This document shows, in pieces, positions 1-9,557 of a DNA stretch of 50,851 nt; positions within the stretch are counted from its first letter, which is position 1, and the number at the start of each line of letters is the position of its first letter. The stretch is taken from NCBI GenBank assembly GCA_018883865.1, contig JAHLFI010000074.1, forward strand, positions 1-50,851. Reading direction: 5' to 3'. Source of the stretch: Candidatus Oceanisphaera merdipullorum (lineage in GTDB: Bacteria > Pseudomonadota > Gammaproteobacteria > Enterobacterales > Aeromonadaceae). The notes below the pieces were generated by a model. That model was not told where the DNA came from, searched no databases, and saw only the letters and a list, made by a program, of their open reading frames with translations. The translations under genes and the position numbers were made by a program.

Positions 1-1646
1 ACAAAGTTATCGCCCACTACGGGGTGGCCATGGGTGTGCATCAGCATAAACTCACCCAAACTCAGTTCCTCTTCGCTGGTATCCACATCTACGCCATACA
101 TAAGTGCGATATCACCCATGCGCGCATCACCATCCAGAATAAAGTCACCAAAGAAGGCTCGGGCCTTGCTGCGGGCCGCGTCCAAGTCACCGCCAAACAT
201 ATTATTCAAGATTTTAAGGTGATTGCTACGCCCTATTACGCACAACACATCGTCCATGGCGAGCCGCGTGCTACCAGAGGCAGGCAACAGGTTTTTACCT
301 CTAAATACCGCCGCCACACGACAATGCGGCGGAAAGGTTAAGTTGCGCACCACTATGCCGTCTATCGACTCACTGCTCACCGTATAGAGGAACATTTCAA
401 AGTCATCTTCTTGAAAAATGCCCAGCATAGAGCGGCGGCGCGGCGCTAACTCGGGCGGCACTTCCACTCTTAATAGCCGAGCCATTTGCGGTATGGTGGA
501 GCCTTGTACCAGTAAAGACACTAACACCACGAAAAACGCGACGTTAAATAGCATCATTCCCTCAGGTAAACCGGCCATCAGGGGGAATATGGCCAACACA
601 ATCGGCACGGCACCGCGCAGCCCAACCCAAGAAATAAAACCTATCTCGCGACGATTAAAACGAAAGAAGGGTACCAGAGACACCAATACCGCCAACGGCC
701 GAGCAATAAAAATGAGCGCTAAGGAGATCAGGATGGCCGGCAACGCCATGGCCCACATATCCGCCGGCGAAATCAATAAACCCAACACCAAGAATAAGCC
801 GATTTGGCTAAGCCATGCCAAGCCATCCATCATGGGTAAAATCGACTCCATGTCCCTTAGCCGAGAGTTACCCAATACTAAGCCGGCTAAATACACCGCC
901 AAGAAACCGCTGCCCTCTAATAATGCAGTAAAGGCGAAGAGCGTTAAGCCAAAGCCCATCACTAAAATCGGATATAAGCCAGGTGCCAACTCGAAGCGTT
1001 TGATTATTTGCACTAACAGCATGCCGCCCAAAATGCCCGCCACGCTGCCAATACCAAACTGGGTCAGCAAAAACATCAGGGTTTCGCCCACGCCACTCAT
1101 CTCACCCGTGATCAGACCAATTAACGTCAGCGTTAAAAAGATGGCCATGGGATCGTTGGTACCCGATTCAATTTCAAGCGAAGCCCCAACACGTTGGTTA
1201 AGGTGCATGCCTTTGCCGCTGAGCAGTGAAAACACCGCCGCCGCATCGGTCGAACCGACAATCGAGCCCAGCAATAAGCCGTGCAACCAACTTAAGTCGA
1301 GAATATAAACGGCAATGATGCCAGTGACGCCACTGGTCACCACTACGCCTAATGTGGCCATGCTTAGCGCCGGTTTTAGGCCAACCCTAAAGGTGTCCAT
1401 GCGGGTGCGCATACCGCCATCCAGCAAGATAATAGCTAACGCCAAGTTACCTATGCTGTAGGCCAAGGTATAGCTTTCAAATTCAATGCCACCAGGGCCA
1501 CTTTCGCCAGCCAACATGCCGACAAAGAGGAAGATAAGCAGGATAGGGATACCGGATCGCGCCGATAATAAGGTGGCCAGCACGCTCACACACAGCAAGA
1601 TCCCAGCCAGTAAGAAGAGATGTTCAAGATTTTCCAATGAAGACAT
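1..1646 (-). CDS. cvrA: K+/H+ antiporter, NhaP2/CvrA type (3' end missing)
   Basis: Monovalent cation/proton antiporter of the inner membrane (CPA1 family, NhaP2/CvrA branch). The frame stays open from the ATG at 1646 to the window edge, giving 548 codons, so the last part lies outside. The N-terminal two thirds is a multi-span membrane domain carrying GSTDAAAVF and ESGTNDPMA, which match the cation-binding helices of CPA1 exchangers. A soluble tail follows, beginning near VVRNLTFPPHCRVAAV, consistent with the TrkA_C plus CorC/HlyC regulatory region of CvrA. E. coli CvrA has 578 residues, so only a few dozen are missing. It likely exports K+ in exchange for H+ and helps adaptation to osmotic and alkaline stress. 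The neighbouring Mrp operon has a related role. Confidence 0.9.
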   Translation of the reverse strand, partial: MSSLENLEHLFLLAGILLCVSVLATLLSARSGIPILLIFLFVGMLAGESGPGGIEFESYTLAYSIGNLALAIILLDGGMRTRMDTFRVGLKPALSMATLGVVVTSGVTGIIAVYILDLSWLHGLLLGSIVGSTDAAAVFSLLSGKGMHLNQRVGASLEIESGTNDPMAIFLTLTLIGLITGEMSGVGETLMFLLTQFGIGSVAGILGGMLLVQIIKRFELAPGLYPILVMGFGLTLFAFTALLEGSGFLAVYLAGLVLGNSRLRDMESILPMMDGLAWLSQIGLFLVLGLLISPADMWAMALPAILISLALIFIARPLAVLVSLVPFFRFNRREIGFISWVGLRGAVPIVLAIFPLMAGLPEGMMLFNVAFFVVLVSLLVQGSTIPQMARLLRVEVPPELAPRRRSMLGIFQEDDFEMFLYTVSSESIDGIVVRNLTFPPHCRVAAVFRGKNLLPASGSTRLAMDDVLCVIGRSNHLKILNNMFGGDLDAARSKARAFFGDFILDGDARMGDIALMYGVDVDTSEEELSLGEFMLMHTHGHPVVGDNF

Positions 1647-2089
1647 TCCGGCAGGGTTTTAGATACGGTAGTTATATCATATCCTTACCTATTTAATGAA
1701 AGTGAATTTTTAATTAAATTAAAAACTTATCTATGCAAAAAAAGCCATAAGGAGGCTTATCGAGTCATTTTTACTGAAATTTAGTGCATAAAAAAGCAAT
1801 TGCTAGCCAAGTGACCTAACAAAGCGCAGCAGTATTGGCCCTCTCAAGAGAGCGAACACAGAAGCGGGGCAAATGGGAAAAGGAACAACACGTTATCCGT
1901 AACTGGCAACAATAATAGGGACAAGTGGAGGATATCTTGTTGGTCTTAAGGGAAGTCATCGGGCTGGGTATGACGGTGCGTCAGCCCTTCAGCTAAAAAC
2001 TCTCGGGGCTGTGGAACATGAACCGTCTAAATTTGATTAGAAAATAACGCTCCTCTGTCACATTACATATCCACATCTATTACCTGAGA
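1647..2089. other. Intergenic stretch, possible decayed coding remnant
   Basis: About 440 bases without a convincing gene. The first 150 bases are AT-rich and probably hold the antiporter promoter. Between about 1825 and 1999 two short plus-strand reading segments in different frames look protein-like. One ends RNWQQ before a stop at about 1916; the other reads from GTG near 1926 and ends TVRQPFS at about 1996. They could be the frameshifted tail of a lost gene, but I cannot name a family. No terminator or repeat stands out. Confidence 0.25.
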
Positions 2090-3142
2090 TTACTCAGTGT
2101 CATCAATCAACCATTCTCGCCAAATCGCTACTAACAACGCCATTAATACTGGGCCAACAAATAATCCCACTAGGCCCATGGTTTTTACACCACCGATTAA
2201 ACCAAAAAACGTAGGTAAAAAGGGCAGTTTGATTGGGCCCCCCACCAAGGTTGGGCGAATGGTTTTATCCACAATAAACAGCTCTATACTGCCCCATAAA
2301 AATAAGCCTATACCTGCGGCCATCTCTCCGCTGCCGACCAAGTACAGCGACAATAAGGTACACGCCAACGGCGCACCTCCGGGAATGAGGGCCATAAAAG
2401 CGGTCAGCACACCAAATGCGACAGGGGATGGCACGTTAGCGATCCAGTAAGCCAGTCCCAATACGACACCTTCACCGATGGCAATGATGGTCATACCAAT
2501 TACTGTCGAGCTAACAGTAGCGGGCACCACGCGTGAGAAGCGTTGCCAGCGGGAAGGCAATATACGTTCACCAACCTGATCCAGTTGTGACGACAAGCTA
2601 TCGCCGTCTTTGTACAAGAAAAAGAGGGTAATAAGCATAAAAATTAAGGTCAGTACAAATCCAAGCGTATTCCAACCAAACGTCAGTACCCAGCGAGAGA
2701 TACCGCTCAGATGCTGGCCGCTCACAATGCTAATAATTTGCCCCAACTCCCCAGGTTGAGACAAATACAACTGCCATTGCTCAGTGAGCCATCCTCCTCC
2801 TAAGGGTAATTCGGTTAACCACTGCGGCACAGGTGCGCCAAATTGGTTAGTATGTGACAACCAACTAATCCAGCCTCGGATCTCCTCCATGGCATAAGTA
2901 AGTACCATCCCAAGCGGAATCACCAAACCCAGCACAATGGCACAAATAGCAGTACTAGCAGCCAATATCCGTCGGTTACCACAGAAATTGAGCAATCGGT
3001 TATATATAGGCCAACTGGCGAAGCAGACAATCAGTGCCGCGAGTACTGGTACGAGAAAACCAATGAAGAAGAAAATTCCAGCGCAGAGGATCAGAATTAA
3101 CAAAATACGGCTCACCGCTACATTGCTGAATATTTGCGCCAT
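2090..3142 (-). CDS. AI-2E family transporter (YdiK/PerM-like permease)
   Basis: Membrane permease of the AI-2E (UPF0118) family, 350 residues, close in length to E. coli YdiK. It has two N-terminal hydrophobic hairpins, a soluble segment at roughly residues 90-150, then a C-terminal block of about five helices with PGGAPLAC and GLFVGPVLMALLVAIW, typical of the family. The ATG at 3142 has GAGG nine bases upstream. It diverges from the Mrp operon across a 250-base gap. The family name comes from one autoinducer-2 exporter and most members are unassigned; some members in halophiles have been reported to act as Na+(Li+)/H+ antiporters. Given its place between cvrA and mrp, cation transport is a fair guess but unproven. 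Confidence 0.85.
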   Translation of the reverse strand: MAQIFSNVAVSRILLILILCAGIFFFIGFLVPVLAALIVCFASWPIYNRLLNFCGNRRILAASTAICAIVLGLVIPLGMVLTYAMEEIRGWISWLSHTNQFGAPVPQWLTELPLGGGWLTEQWQLYLSQPGELGQIISIVSGQHLSGISRWVLTFGWNTLGFVLTLIFMLITLFFLYKDGDSLSSQLDQVGERILPSRWQRFSRVVPATVSSTVIGMTIIAIGEGVVLGLAYWIANVPSPVAFGVLTAFMALIPGGAPLACTLLSLYLVGSGEMAAGIGLFLWGSIELFIVDKTIRPTLVGGPIKLPFLPTFFGLIGGVKTMGLVGLFVGPVLMALLVAIWREWLIDDTE

Positions 3143-3201
3143 TGGGGGTCGACCTCACTGTTGTAAACGACTTAAAAAACACAAGCTATGCTACCATTGG
3201 G

Positions 3202-3230
3202 TTGACCCGCCAACTACCAATGAATACAAT
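3202..3230 (+). promoter_or_regulatory. Sigma-70 promoter for the mrp operon
   Basis: TTGACC (3202-3207) and TACAAT (3225-3230) are separated by exactly 17 bases and match the -35 and -10 consensus at 5 of 6 positions each. The predicted transcript starts near 3237, leaving a leader of roughly 160 bases before the ATG at 3395. The leader holds a small inverted repeat at 3356-3373 (CGCTA...TAGCG) about 20 bases before the start codon, which might affect translation. Confidence 0.6.
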
Positions 3231-3394
3231 CATTTAGTAAAAAATTATTTTTTATACAGTCTCTTTCTCTTTAAACATCATTCGACTAGCCAACAACGCC
3301 TTAAGTTCTGACTGTAGAGCTGTTGTGCCCAGCATCCTATTCGGCTAAGTCTAAACGCTACTATCAGATAGCGTGTTATCGATATCGGAAATCT

Positions 3395-6295
3395 ATGACC
3401 TTATTACTACTGTTACTCCTACCTTTCTTCGGCTGTGTCATTGCTGCTTGTATGCCAACCCATGCGAGAAATCGCGAAGCTTGGTTTGCTGCCTTTGTTG
3501 CGCTATGTGGCTTATTGTTCACCCTTAGCCTCTATCCTGATGTGAGTAACGGTGTCGTCATAAAACATGAACTGGTTTGGTTGCCTATGTTCAACCTTAA
3601 CCTAGTGTTGCGCATGGATGGTCTATCTTGGCTGTTCTCAGCACTTATTCAGGGGATATGCCTACTCGTTATACTCTATGCTCGCTACTACATGTCACCC
3701 AAAGATCCCGTACCCCGTTTTTTTGCCTTTTTACTTGCCTTTATGGGGGCAATGCAAGGTGTGGTCATTTCCGGAAATTTAATTCAATTAGTTATGTTCT
3801 GGGAGCTAACGAGTCTTACTTCATTTTTGCTTATTGGTTATTGGCACCACAGAGCCGACGCTCGCCGTGGTGCGCGCATGGCGTTTACTGTCACATCCAT
3901 TGGCGGCTTATGTTTATTAACAGGCGTGTTAATACTTGGGCACATTGCTGGCAGTTATGATTTAGATCACGTACTGGCTCAGGCAGATACGATTCGCGCT
4001 CATCAAGCTTACTTGCCCGTATTGATATTAATCGCACTGGGAGCTTTAACTAAAAGTGCTCAATTCCCCTTTCATTTTTGGTTGCCTCATGCGATGGCGG
4101 CACCCACTCCCGTATCGGCATATCTGCATTCAGCCACTATGGTTAAAGCTGGTATCTTCCTACTAATGCGCTTATGGCCTGTACTAGCAGGCACCCCTGA
4201 ATGGACTTGGATCATTGGGACTGCGGGTGTGTGCACTATGTTACTGGGTGCTTACTTAGCTATTTTTCAGCATGATCTTAAAGGCTTGCTCGCTTATTCA
4301 ACCATCAGTCATCTCGGGCTAATTACCTGTTTACTGGGAATGGGGACGCCACTAGCAATGGTAGCGGCAATCTTTCATACGCTGAACCATGCCATTTTTA
4401 AAGCCTCACTGTTTATGGCGGCAGGTATTATCGATCATGAATCGGGTACCCGAGATATGCGTAAGCTAACCGGCTTATGGCGCCTAATGCCCTATACCGC
4501 TACCTTGGCCATTGTAGCCAGTGCCGCCATGGCTGGGGTTCCGTTATTAAACGGATTTTTATCTAAAGAAATGTTTTTTGCTGAAGCATTACAAGTCGGT
4601 TCTAATTCTAATTGGTGGATGTCTATTGCAGCATTGGTAATGGCGATTTTAGGTATCGCGTATTCATTGCGTTTTATCAGTGTATTTTTTGGTCCAAAGC
4701 CAACTGATTTACCAAAAGAACCCCATGAGCCACCCCGTTGGATGCGTTTCCCCGTAGAGCTATTGGTCTTGTTTTGTCTGATAGTAGGTATAGCGCCACA
4801 ATTAAGTATCGGCATACCACTTAAAATGGCAGCAACATCAGTATTAGGAGAACAAACTCCTTATTATAATCTGTCAATATGGCACGGCATAAATGCGCCA
4901 TTAATTATGAGTCTATTGGCTTTTATCTTAGGCATTCTGCTGTTTAAAATACTAAAGGATCGCTATAACCTCCTACAAAGCGCACATGTTCCACTGCTCT
5001 ATCGCTTTAATGGTAAGCAATTTTATGAAAGCAGTATGCTACTGCTTGCCTCAGCTGCTGCGCGGTTAGAACGGCTGTTTAGTACTAAACGGCTACAGTC
5101 TCAGTTATTTTTAATCGTACTGGCCAGTTTGTTTACATCAGCGTTAATGCTGCAAGCAATACCAGACTTTAAACAGGTTTGGCCAGAGACCAATTTTAAC
5201 TTACTTTTTGCTCTACTCTGGGTGATAGGTTGTGCTTGTGCTATATCCGCAGCTTGGATGGCTAAGTATCATAGGCTAACGGCCTTAATCTTAGTCAGTG
5301 GCACAGGTATAGTAACCAGCCTAACTTTTTTATGGTTATCAGCTCCCGATTTGGCCCTGACCCAATTAATGGTTGAAACGGTCACCACCATATTGTTATT
5401 GCTCGGTTTGCGTTGGTTGCCGGCGCGGATTTCAGCTAAAAAAATGAATCTCGTTGCCAGTAATAGCGATAAGTTACGCCGAGGCCGTGATCTCATTATT
5501 GCAATTATGGCGGGCAGTATGATGTCTTTAATAAGCTATTTGGTATTAATACATCCAGCTCAGTTTTCTATCAGCCATTTCTTTCTTGATAACGCCTTGC
5601 CCGGCGGCGGCGGGACGAATGTGGTGAATGTGTTGTTGGTCGACTTTCGCAGTTTTGATACCTTAGGTGAAATTACAGTGCTCAGCGTAGTTGCACTAAC
5701 TGTTTATGCACTGCTCCGACGTTTTCGCCCTGCCGCAGAAAGTATTGGGATAACTGGACAACAAACTAATCAAATAGATCCGGCTACTCAGCAAACACCC
5801 GCTGAACAAGCTAATAGTGGTTATCTACAGATCCCGGGTATTTATTTACGTTTATTACTGCCTATTATTGGCATCACTGCCATATATTTCTTTATGCGCG
5901 GGCATAATTTACCCGGTGGAGGATTTATTGCCGGCCTCATTTTTTCTGTAGGTATTATCCTCCAATATATGCTGGCCGGCACCGTATGGATAGAATCACA
6001 TCTGAGATTAAACCCACACCGTTGGATTGCTGTAGGACTTGTGCTCTCTTGTGGTACTGGTTTAGGCTCACTGGCACTGGGTTATCCATTTTTAACCACC
6101 CATACTGCTCACCTCACCTTACCATTATTAGGAGAAATTCATCTGCCAAGTGCATTTGTCTTTGATTTGGGGGTGTTTGCCGTTGTTGTGGGTACCACAA
6201 TGTTAATTTTAATCGCTATCGCTCACCAATCTGTACGCAGCCACCGAATAATCGGGATGCCATCAGATAACAGCACTAGCAGGGAGATCCGTTAA
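3395..6295 (+). CDS. mrpA: Mrp Na+/H+ antiporter subunit A, fused to subunit B
   Basis: Largest subunit of the multi-subunit Mrp (Mnh/Sha) antiporter, which uses the proton gradient to expel Na+. The ATG at 3395 (966 residues) is preferred over one at 3323 because the protein then begins directly with the first membrane helix and GGAA lies just upstream. The N-terminal half is the NuoL/NuoM-like proton-pumping domain. Glu137 in FWELTSL and Lys220 in TKSAQFPFHFWLPH match the key charged residues of this family, and HAIFKASLFM is also present. The last 140 residues, with RGHNLPGGGFIAG, are an MnhB domain, so subunit B is fused as in many proteobacteria. It overlaps mrpC by one base (TAATG). Base composition is AT-rich against most of the window. 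Confidence 0.95.
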   Translation: MTLLLLLLLPFFGCVIAACMPTHARNREAWFAAFVALCGLLFTLSLYPDVSNGVVIKHELVWLPMFNLNLVLRMDGLSWLFSALIQGICLLVILYARYYMSPKDPVPRFFAFLLAFMGAMQGVVISGNLIQLVMFWELTSLTSFLLIGYWHHRADARRGARMAFTVTSIGGLCLLTGVLILGHIAGSYDLDHVLAQADTIRAHQAYLPVLILIALGALTKSAQFPFHFWLPHAMAAPTPVSAYLHSATMVKAGIFLLMRLWPVLAGTPEWTWIIGTAGVCTMLLGAYLAIFQHDLKGLLAYSTISHLGLITCLLGMGTPLAMVAAIFHTLNHAIFKASLFMAAGIIDHESGTRDMRKLTGLWRLMPYTATLAIVASAAMAGVPLLNGFLSKEMFFAEALQVGSNSNWWMSIAALVMAILGIAYSLRFISVFFGPKPTDLPKEPHEPPRWMRFPVELLVLFCLIVGIAPQLSIGIPLKMAATSVLGEQTPYYNLSIWHGINAPLIMSLLAFILGILLFKILKDRYNLLQSAHVPLLYRFNGKQFYESSMLLLASAAARLERLFSTKRLQSQLFLIVLASLFTSALMLQAIPDFKQVWPETNFNLLFALLWVIGCACAISAAWMAKYHRLTALILVSGTGIVTSLTFLWLSAPDLALTQLMVETVTTILLLLGLRWLPARISAKKMNLVASNSDKLRRGRDLIIAIMAGSMMSLISYLVLIHPAQFSISHFFLDNALPGGGGTNVVNVLLVDFRSFDTLGEITVLSVVALTVYALLRRFRPAAESIGITGQQTNQIDPATQQTPAEQANSGYLQIPGIYLRLLLPIIGITAIYFFMRGHNLPGGGFIAGLIFSVGIILQYMLAGTVWIESHLRLNPHRWIAVGLVLSCGTGLGSLALGYPFLTTHTAHLTLPLLGEIHLPSAFVFDLGVFAVVVGTTMLILIAIAHQSVRSHRIIGMPSDNSTSREIR

Positions 6296-6645
6296 TGGAG
6301 CTGACGATTGCCTTATCCATCGGTATATTATTCAGCTCAGGTATTTGGCTGATTTTACGTCCGCGTAGCTTTCAGGTTATTACTGGTTTATTACTGCTGT
6401 CTTATGCTGTAAATCTATTTATCTTTATTACGGGTAGAATTTCTATAAATAAACCACCATTAATTATTGCCGATGAAATTGTTGATCCTGCTCTGTATGC
6501 TGATCCGCTACCGCAAGCGCTAGTACTCACAGCTATTGTTATTGGTTTTGCGACCACTGCACTTTATCTAGTGGTATTGCTTGGCTCACGAGGCTTAACG
6601 GGTACTGACCACGTAGATGGTAAAGAAAGGGAGTCAGAAGAATGA
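6295..6645 (+). CDS. mrpC: Mrp antiporter subunit C
   Basis: Small three-helix membrane subunit (116 residues) related to NuoK of respiratory complex I. Helices lie at about 4-22, 27-48 and 72-97, separated by an acidic loop rich in Asp and Pro that contains DPLPQALVLTAIVIGFA, the signature stretch of MrpC/MnhC. The start ATG shares one base with the mrpA stop and the end overlaps mrpD by four bases, so translational coupling is likely. The subunit is needed for assembly and activity of the whole Mrp complex in other bacteria. Confidence 0.95.
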   Translation: MELTIALSIGILFSSGIWLILRPRSFQVITGLLLLSYAVNLFIFITGRISINKPPLIIADEIVDPALYADPLPQALVLTAIVIGFATTALYLVVLLGSRGLTGTDHVDGKERESEE

Positions 6646-8249
6646 TGTATCTGAACCCAAATTTAATAATATTGCCCATATTGTTGCCGTTATTAGTCGG
6701 TGCGGCAATGATATTAATTAATGAACGTAATCACCGACTAAAGTTTATTATCAATCTAAGCAGTATCGCTATAATGCTACTTACGGCATTACAGCTGTTA
6801 TCCCAAACTCAAAGTGCCGCATGGCCAGACAATATAGCTGTATACATGGCGGCAAATTGGTCTGCACCTTTTGGTATAGCATTAGTGGTCGATCGCTTAT
6901 CGGCAATAATGCTGCTGCTAACCGCTATCCTTGGTGCTGCTACTCTGATATTTTCTTATAGTCATTGGTCCAGAATTGGCATTCATTTTCATACCCTATT
7001 CCAATTCCTCATCATGGGCATTAATGGCGCGATTTTAACCGCTGACTTATTTAACCTATTTGTATTTTTTGAGGTAATGCTAGCAGCCTCTTATGGCCTA
7101 TTACTGCACGGTTACAATATTAGCCGTATCCGTGCAGGCATGCATTACATTGTGGTTAATCTAGCTGCATCCTTTTTTTTCCTAATTGGCATAGCGCTGA
7201 TCTATGCTGCCACTGGCACACTTAACTATGCAGATCTGGCACTAAAAATTGCAAGCTTAGGCAGCACAGATCGCTTTATGCTCCAAACTGGAGCCGCTAT
7301 TCTATCCGTCGCCTTTCTGACCAAAAGTGCCATGTGGCCTTTAGGCTTCTGGTTACCTATTACTTATTCTGCAGCCTGTGCACCAATAGCGGCTATGCTC
7401 GTCTTGTTAACCAAAATTGGCGTTTACGTTATTCTACGATTGTGGTGGTTAATGTTCTCTGAACATGCCGGCGCATCAGCTGGGTTTGGTAGCATGGTCT
7501 TACTTGGCGGCGGGATACTGACATTGATATTTGGATCTCTTGGTTTGTTGGCTAGCCAAGAGCCGCGTCGTATAGCGAGCTTCAGCGCCATAATTTCATC
7601 TGGCACCCTATTTGCTCTTATTGGCTACGGTGATCCTAAATTACTCAGCTCAGCACTGTTTTATTTAATCAGCTCAACGCTAGCCATTGCCGCCTTTATT
7701 CTCTTAACAGAACTGAGCAAGCGTATTTATACTCCTGCATCTAGCGTTCTAGCTTTAAGTATGGAGGCGTTTGCGGTAGAAGAAGAAATGCAAGAAAGTG
7801 ATGGCGTAGTCATACTTGCAGCAATGGCATTTCTTGGTTTATCTTTTGTAGCTTGTGCGCTTATTATGGCGGGTTTACCTCCATTATCTGGCTTTGTTGC
7901 TAAATTTAGTATTTTGCATAACTTGTTAGAAAGTACTCATTCACTCGCACCACTCTGGATGCGTTGGGTCATTTTAGCTCTGCTGATGGTAGCAGGACTC
8001 AGTGCTATTATTTCGCTAATGCGCTTTGGTGTACGCACGTTCTGGACTCTGTCTGACAGCGCACCCATACGGTTACGGCCTACAGAAGCCCTGCCAATCT
8101 TGGTCATTATCTCACTCTGCATCAGCATGGTTTTTTTTGCAGGCCCATTAATAGAATTGCTAACTCTCGTAAGCAATGATTTACAGCAGACACCCGCTTA
8201 TATAGAACGCATACTACAACCATCTATTATAACTGAGGAGGTGCTATGA
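6642..8249 (+). CDS. mrpD: Mrp antiporter subunit D
   Basis: Second NuoL/NuoM-like antiporter subunit, 535 residues, with about 14 membrane helices. NLFVFFEVMLAASYGLLL carries the conserved Glu and TKSAMWPLGFWLP the conserved Lys of the proton path. The ATG lies inside ATGATG at 6642-6647; the first ATG overlaps the mrpC stop and either could serve. It ends four bases into mrpE. With subunit A it forms the ion-translocating part of the complex. Composition is AT-rich (about 32% GC in two lines counted by hand). Confidence 0.95.
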   Translation: MMYLNPNLIILPILLPLLVGAAMILINERNHRLKFIINLSSIAIMLLTALQLLSQTQSAAWPDNIAVYMAANWSAPFGIALVVDRLSAIMLLLTAILGAATLIFSYSHWSRIGIHFHTLFQFLIMGINGAILTADLFNLFVFFEVMLAASYGLLLHGYNISRIRAGMHYIVVNLAASFFFLIGIALIYAATGTLNYADLALKIASLGSTDRFMLQTGAAILSVAFLTKSAMWPLGFWLPITYSAACAPIAAMLVLLTKIGVYVILRLWWLMFSEHAGASAGFGSMVLLGGGILTLIFGSLGLLASQEPRRIASFSAIISSGTLFALIGYGDPKLLSSALFYLISSTLAIAAFILLTELSKRIYTPASSVLALSMEAFAVEEEMQESDGVVILAAMAFLGLSFVACALIMAGLPPLSGFVAKFSILHNLLESTHSLAPLWMRWVILALLMVAGLSAIISLMRFGVRTFWTLSDSAPIRLRPTEALPILVIISLCISMVFFAGPLIELLTLVSNDLQQTPAYIERILQPSIITEEVL

Positions 8250-8746
8250 ACCGTTGGCTCCCTTCCCCCCTTTTGGCGCTGGCATTATTCTTATTATGGT
8301 TAATGCTAAATCAATCGGTAGAACCTGCTCATTTACTATTAGGTGCTGTACTCGCTGTTACCGCAGCATTTCTAACCGCACCCTTGCGGCCAATTAAAGC
8401 CACAATACATAAGCCTAAATTGATAATACGCTTACTCAGTTGGGCTTTTATTGAGATTGTGCACTCCTGTTTTAACGTCAGTCGTATTATTTTATTTCGG
8501 AAAATTAATAAACTAGACTCACAGTTTATTAAAGTACCGCTAGATTTGAAAGATCCCTATGGTTTAGCTGCACTATCTTGCCTGATCAACTGTACTCCAG
8601 GCACCGTCTGGGTAGAAGTATTACAAGACAAGCATGAACTATTGCTACATATATTCGACTTGCACGATGAAGAATGGTGGATAAATACAATTAAACAACG
8701 TTACGAATCTCCCCTTATTGCTATTTTTGAATCGGAGAAGCCATGA
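8246..8746 (+). CDS. mrpE: Mrp antiporter subunit E
   Basis: MnhE-family membrane subunit, 166 residues. Two hydrophobic segments occupy about residues 8-47 and another lies around 64-85, followed by a cytoplasmic domain with CLINCTPGTVWVEV, characteristic of MrpE (the TPGT block), and an acidic tail. GGAGG lies before the ATG, inside the end of mrpD, and the two genes overlap by four bases. In other bacteria MrpE is part of the complex but not always essential for exchange. Confidence 0.93.
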   Translation: MNRWLPSPLLALALFLLWLMLNQSVEPAHLLLGAVLAVTAAFLTAPLRPIKATIHKPKLIIRLLSWAFIEIVHSCFNVSRIILFRKINKLDSQFIKVPLDLKDPYGLAALSCLINCTPGTVWVEVLQDKHELLLHIFDLHDEEWWINTIKQRYESPLIAIFESEKP

Positions 8747-9021
8747 AGTTATTGCTAGAAATCTCCCTGCATTTTTCTCTATTTTGCATCATGCTAGCCA
8801 TGTTATTTTGTACGTTGCGCCTATTAAAAGGCCCTTCCTCTCAGGATAGAGTATTAGCGTTAGATACTTTATGGATGTGCGCTATGTTATTCGCCATCTT
8901 GCTGGGCATTAGTTTTTCCAGCCAGGTATATTTTGAATGGGCCATGCTAATCGCGCTAACAGGATTTGTTTCGTCAGTAGCGCTCGCAAAATTTTTGATG
9001 CGTGGAGAAATTATAGAATGA
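8743..9021 (+). CDS. mrpF: Mrp antiporter subunit F
   Basis: Three-helix subunit of 92 residues. The segment LRLLKGPSSQDRVLALDTLW is the MrpF/MnhF signature (GPs..DRvlalD). It overlaps mrpE by four bases and mrpG by three or four. It is conserved in all full Mrp operons and required for antiport in tested systems. Confidence 0.94.
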   Translation: MKLLLEISLHFSLFCIMLAMLFCTLRLLKGPSSQDRVLALDTLWMCAMLFAILLGISFSSQVYFEWAMLIALTGFVSSVALAKFLMRGEIIE

Positions 9022-9350
9022 TGCAAATTCCTGCAGATATTCCAGCTTGGCTGGCCATACCCGTAGCACTGCTATTAATTTTAGGCAGTTTGATTGCGCT
9101 TATTGGCACCCTAGGTTTATTGCGTTTACCTAATTTTTATCAACGCATTCACGGGCCTGCGATCACTGTCACCTTAGGTGCTGGTTGTTTTTTGATCGCC
9201 TCTATGTTGTATTTTACCGTGTTGCAGCAGCGAATTGTCATTCACGAATTGCTTATCACCGTTTTTATTATGTTAACCGCTCCGGTTACTTCTATGCTAT
9301 TAATGCGCACCGCGGTGTATCGTAGTTTGCGGAAAAATAAGGATGAATAA
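9018..9350 (+). CDS. mrpG: Mrp antiporter subunit G
   Basis: Last subunit of the operon, MnhG/PhaG family, 110 residues. The ATG at 9018 (or the adjacent one at 9021) overlaps the mrpF stop in ATGATG, which fits the coupling seen along the operon; longer in-frame starts inside mrpF are unlikely. The protein has three helices, with GLLRLPNFYQRIHGPAITVTLG matching the MrpG signature (lrlpdfy.RlHa.....tlG). It closes the set A(B)-C-D-E-F-G, so a complete antiporter can be made. A bidirectional terminator lies about 120 bases downstream. Confidence 0.94.
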   Translation: MMQIPADIPAWLAIPVALLLILGSLIALIGTLGLLRLPNFYQRIHGPAITVTLGAGCFLIASMLYFTVLQQRIVIHELLITVFIMLTAPVTSMLLMRTAVYRSLRKNKDE

Positions 9351-9470
9351 ATAGGGCCATGATAATAATTTCATTAGATTATTATCTGATTCCGTTAGCC
9401 TTATTTTTTAAATTAGGGCAGAAGTATTCATTCGCAGCTAGCCAAAAAAATATTGGCGAACACACATAAC

Positions 9471-9499
9471 AAACGAGCCAGCATTATGCTGGCTCGTTT
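9471..9499. terminator. Bidirectional terminator between mrpG and the GlcG-like gene
   Basis: A 13-bp perfect stem, AAACGAGCCAGCA paired with TGCTGGCTCGTTT, around a three-base loop. The plus strand continues with a T-rich tail and the minus strand runs into TTTGTTATG. It serves two convergent genes. Confidence 0.8.
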
Positions 9500-9557
9500 A
9501 ATAATCTTTCTAAACGCTAGAAGCTAAAAATGAATAATCGAAGTTTAAGTCAACTCA

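Noticed and set aside
24-1308. Plus-strand open frames of 105 and 296 codons at the left edge
   Set aside because: They lie opposite the NhaP2-type antiporter gene, whose minus-strand translation is clearly a real membrane protein; the plus-strand products look like Ser/Lys/Pro-rich shadows.
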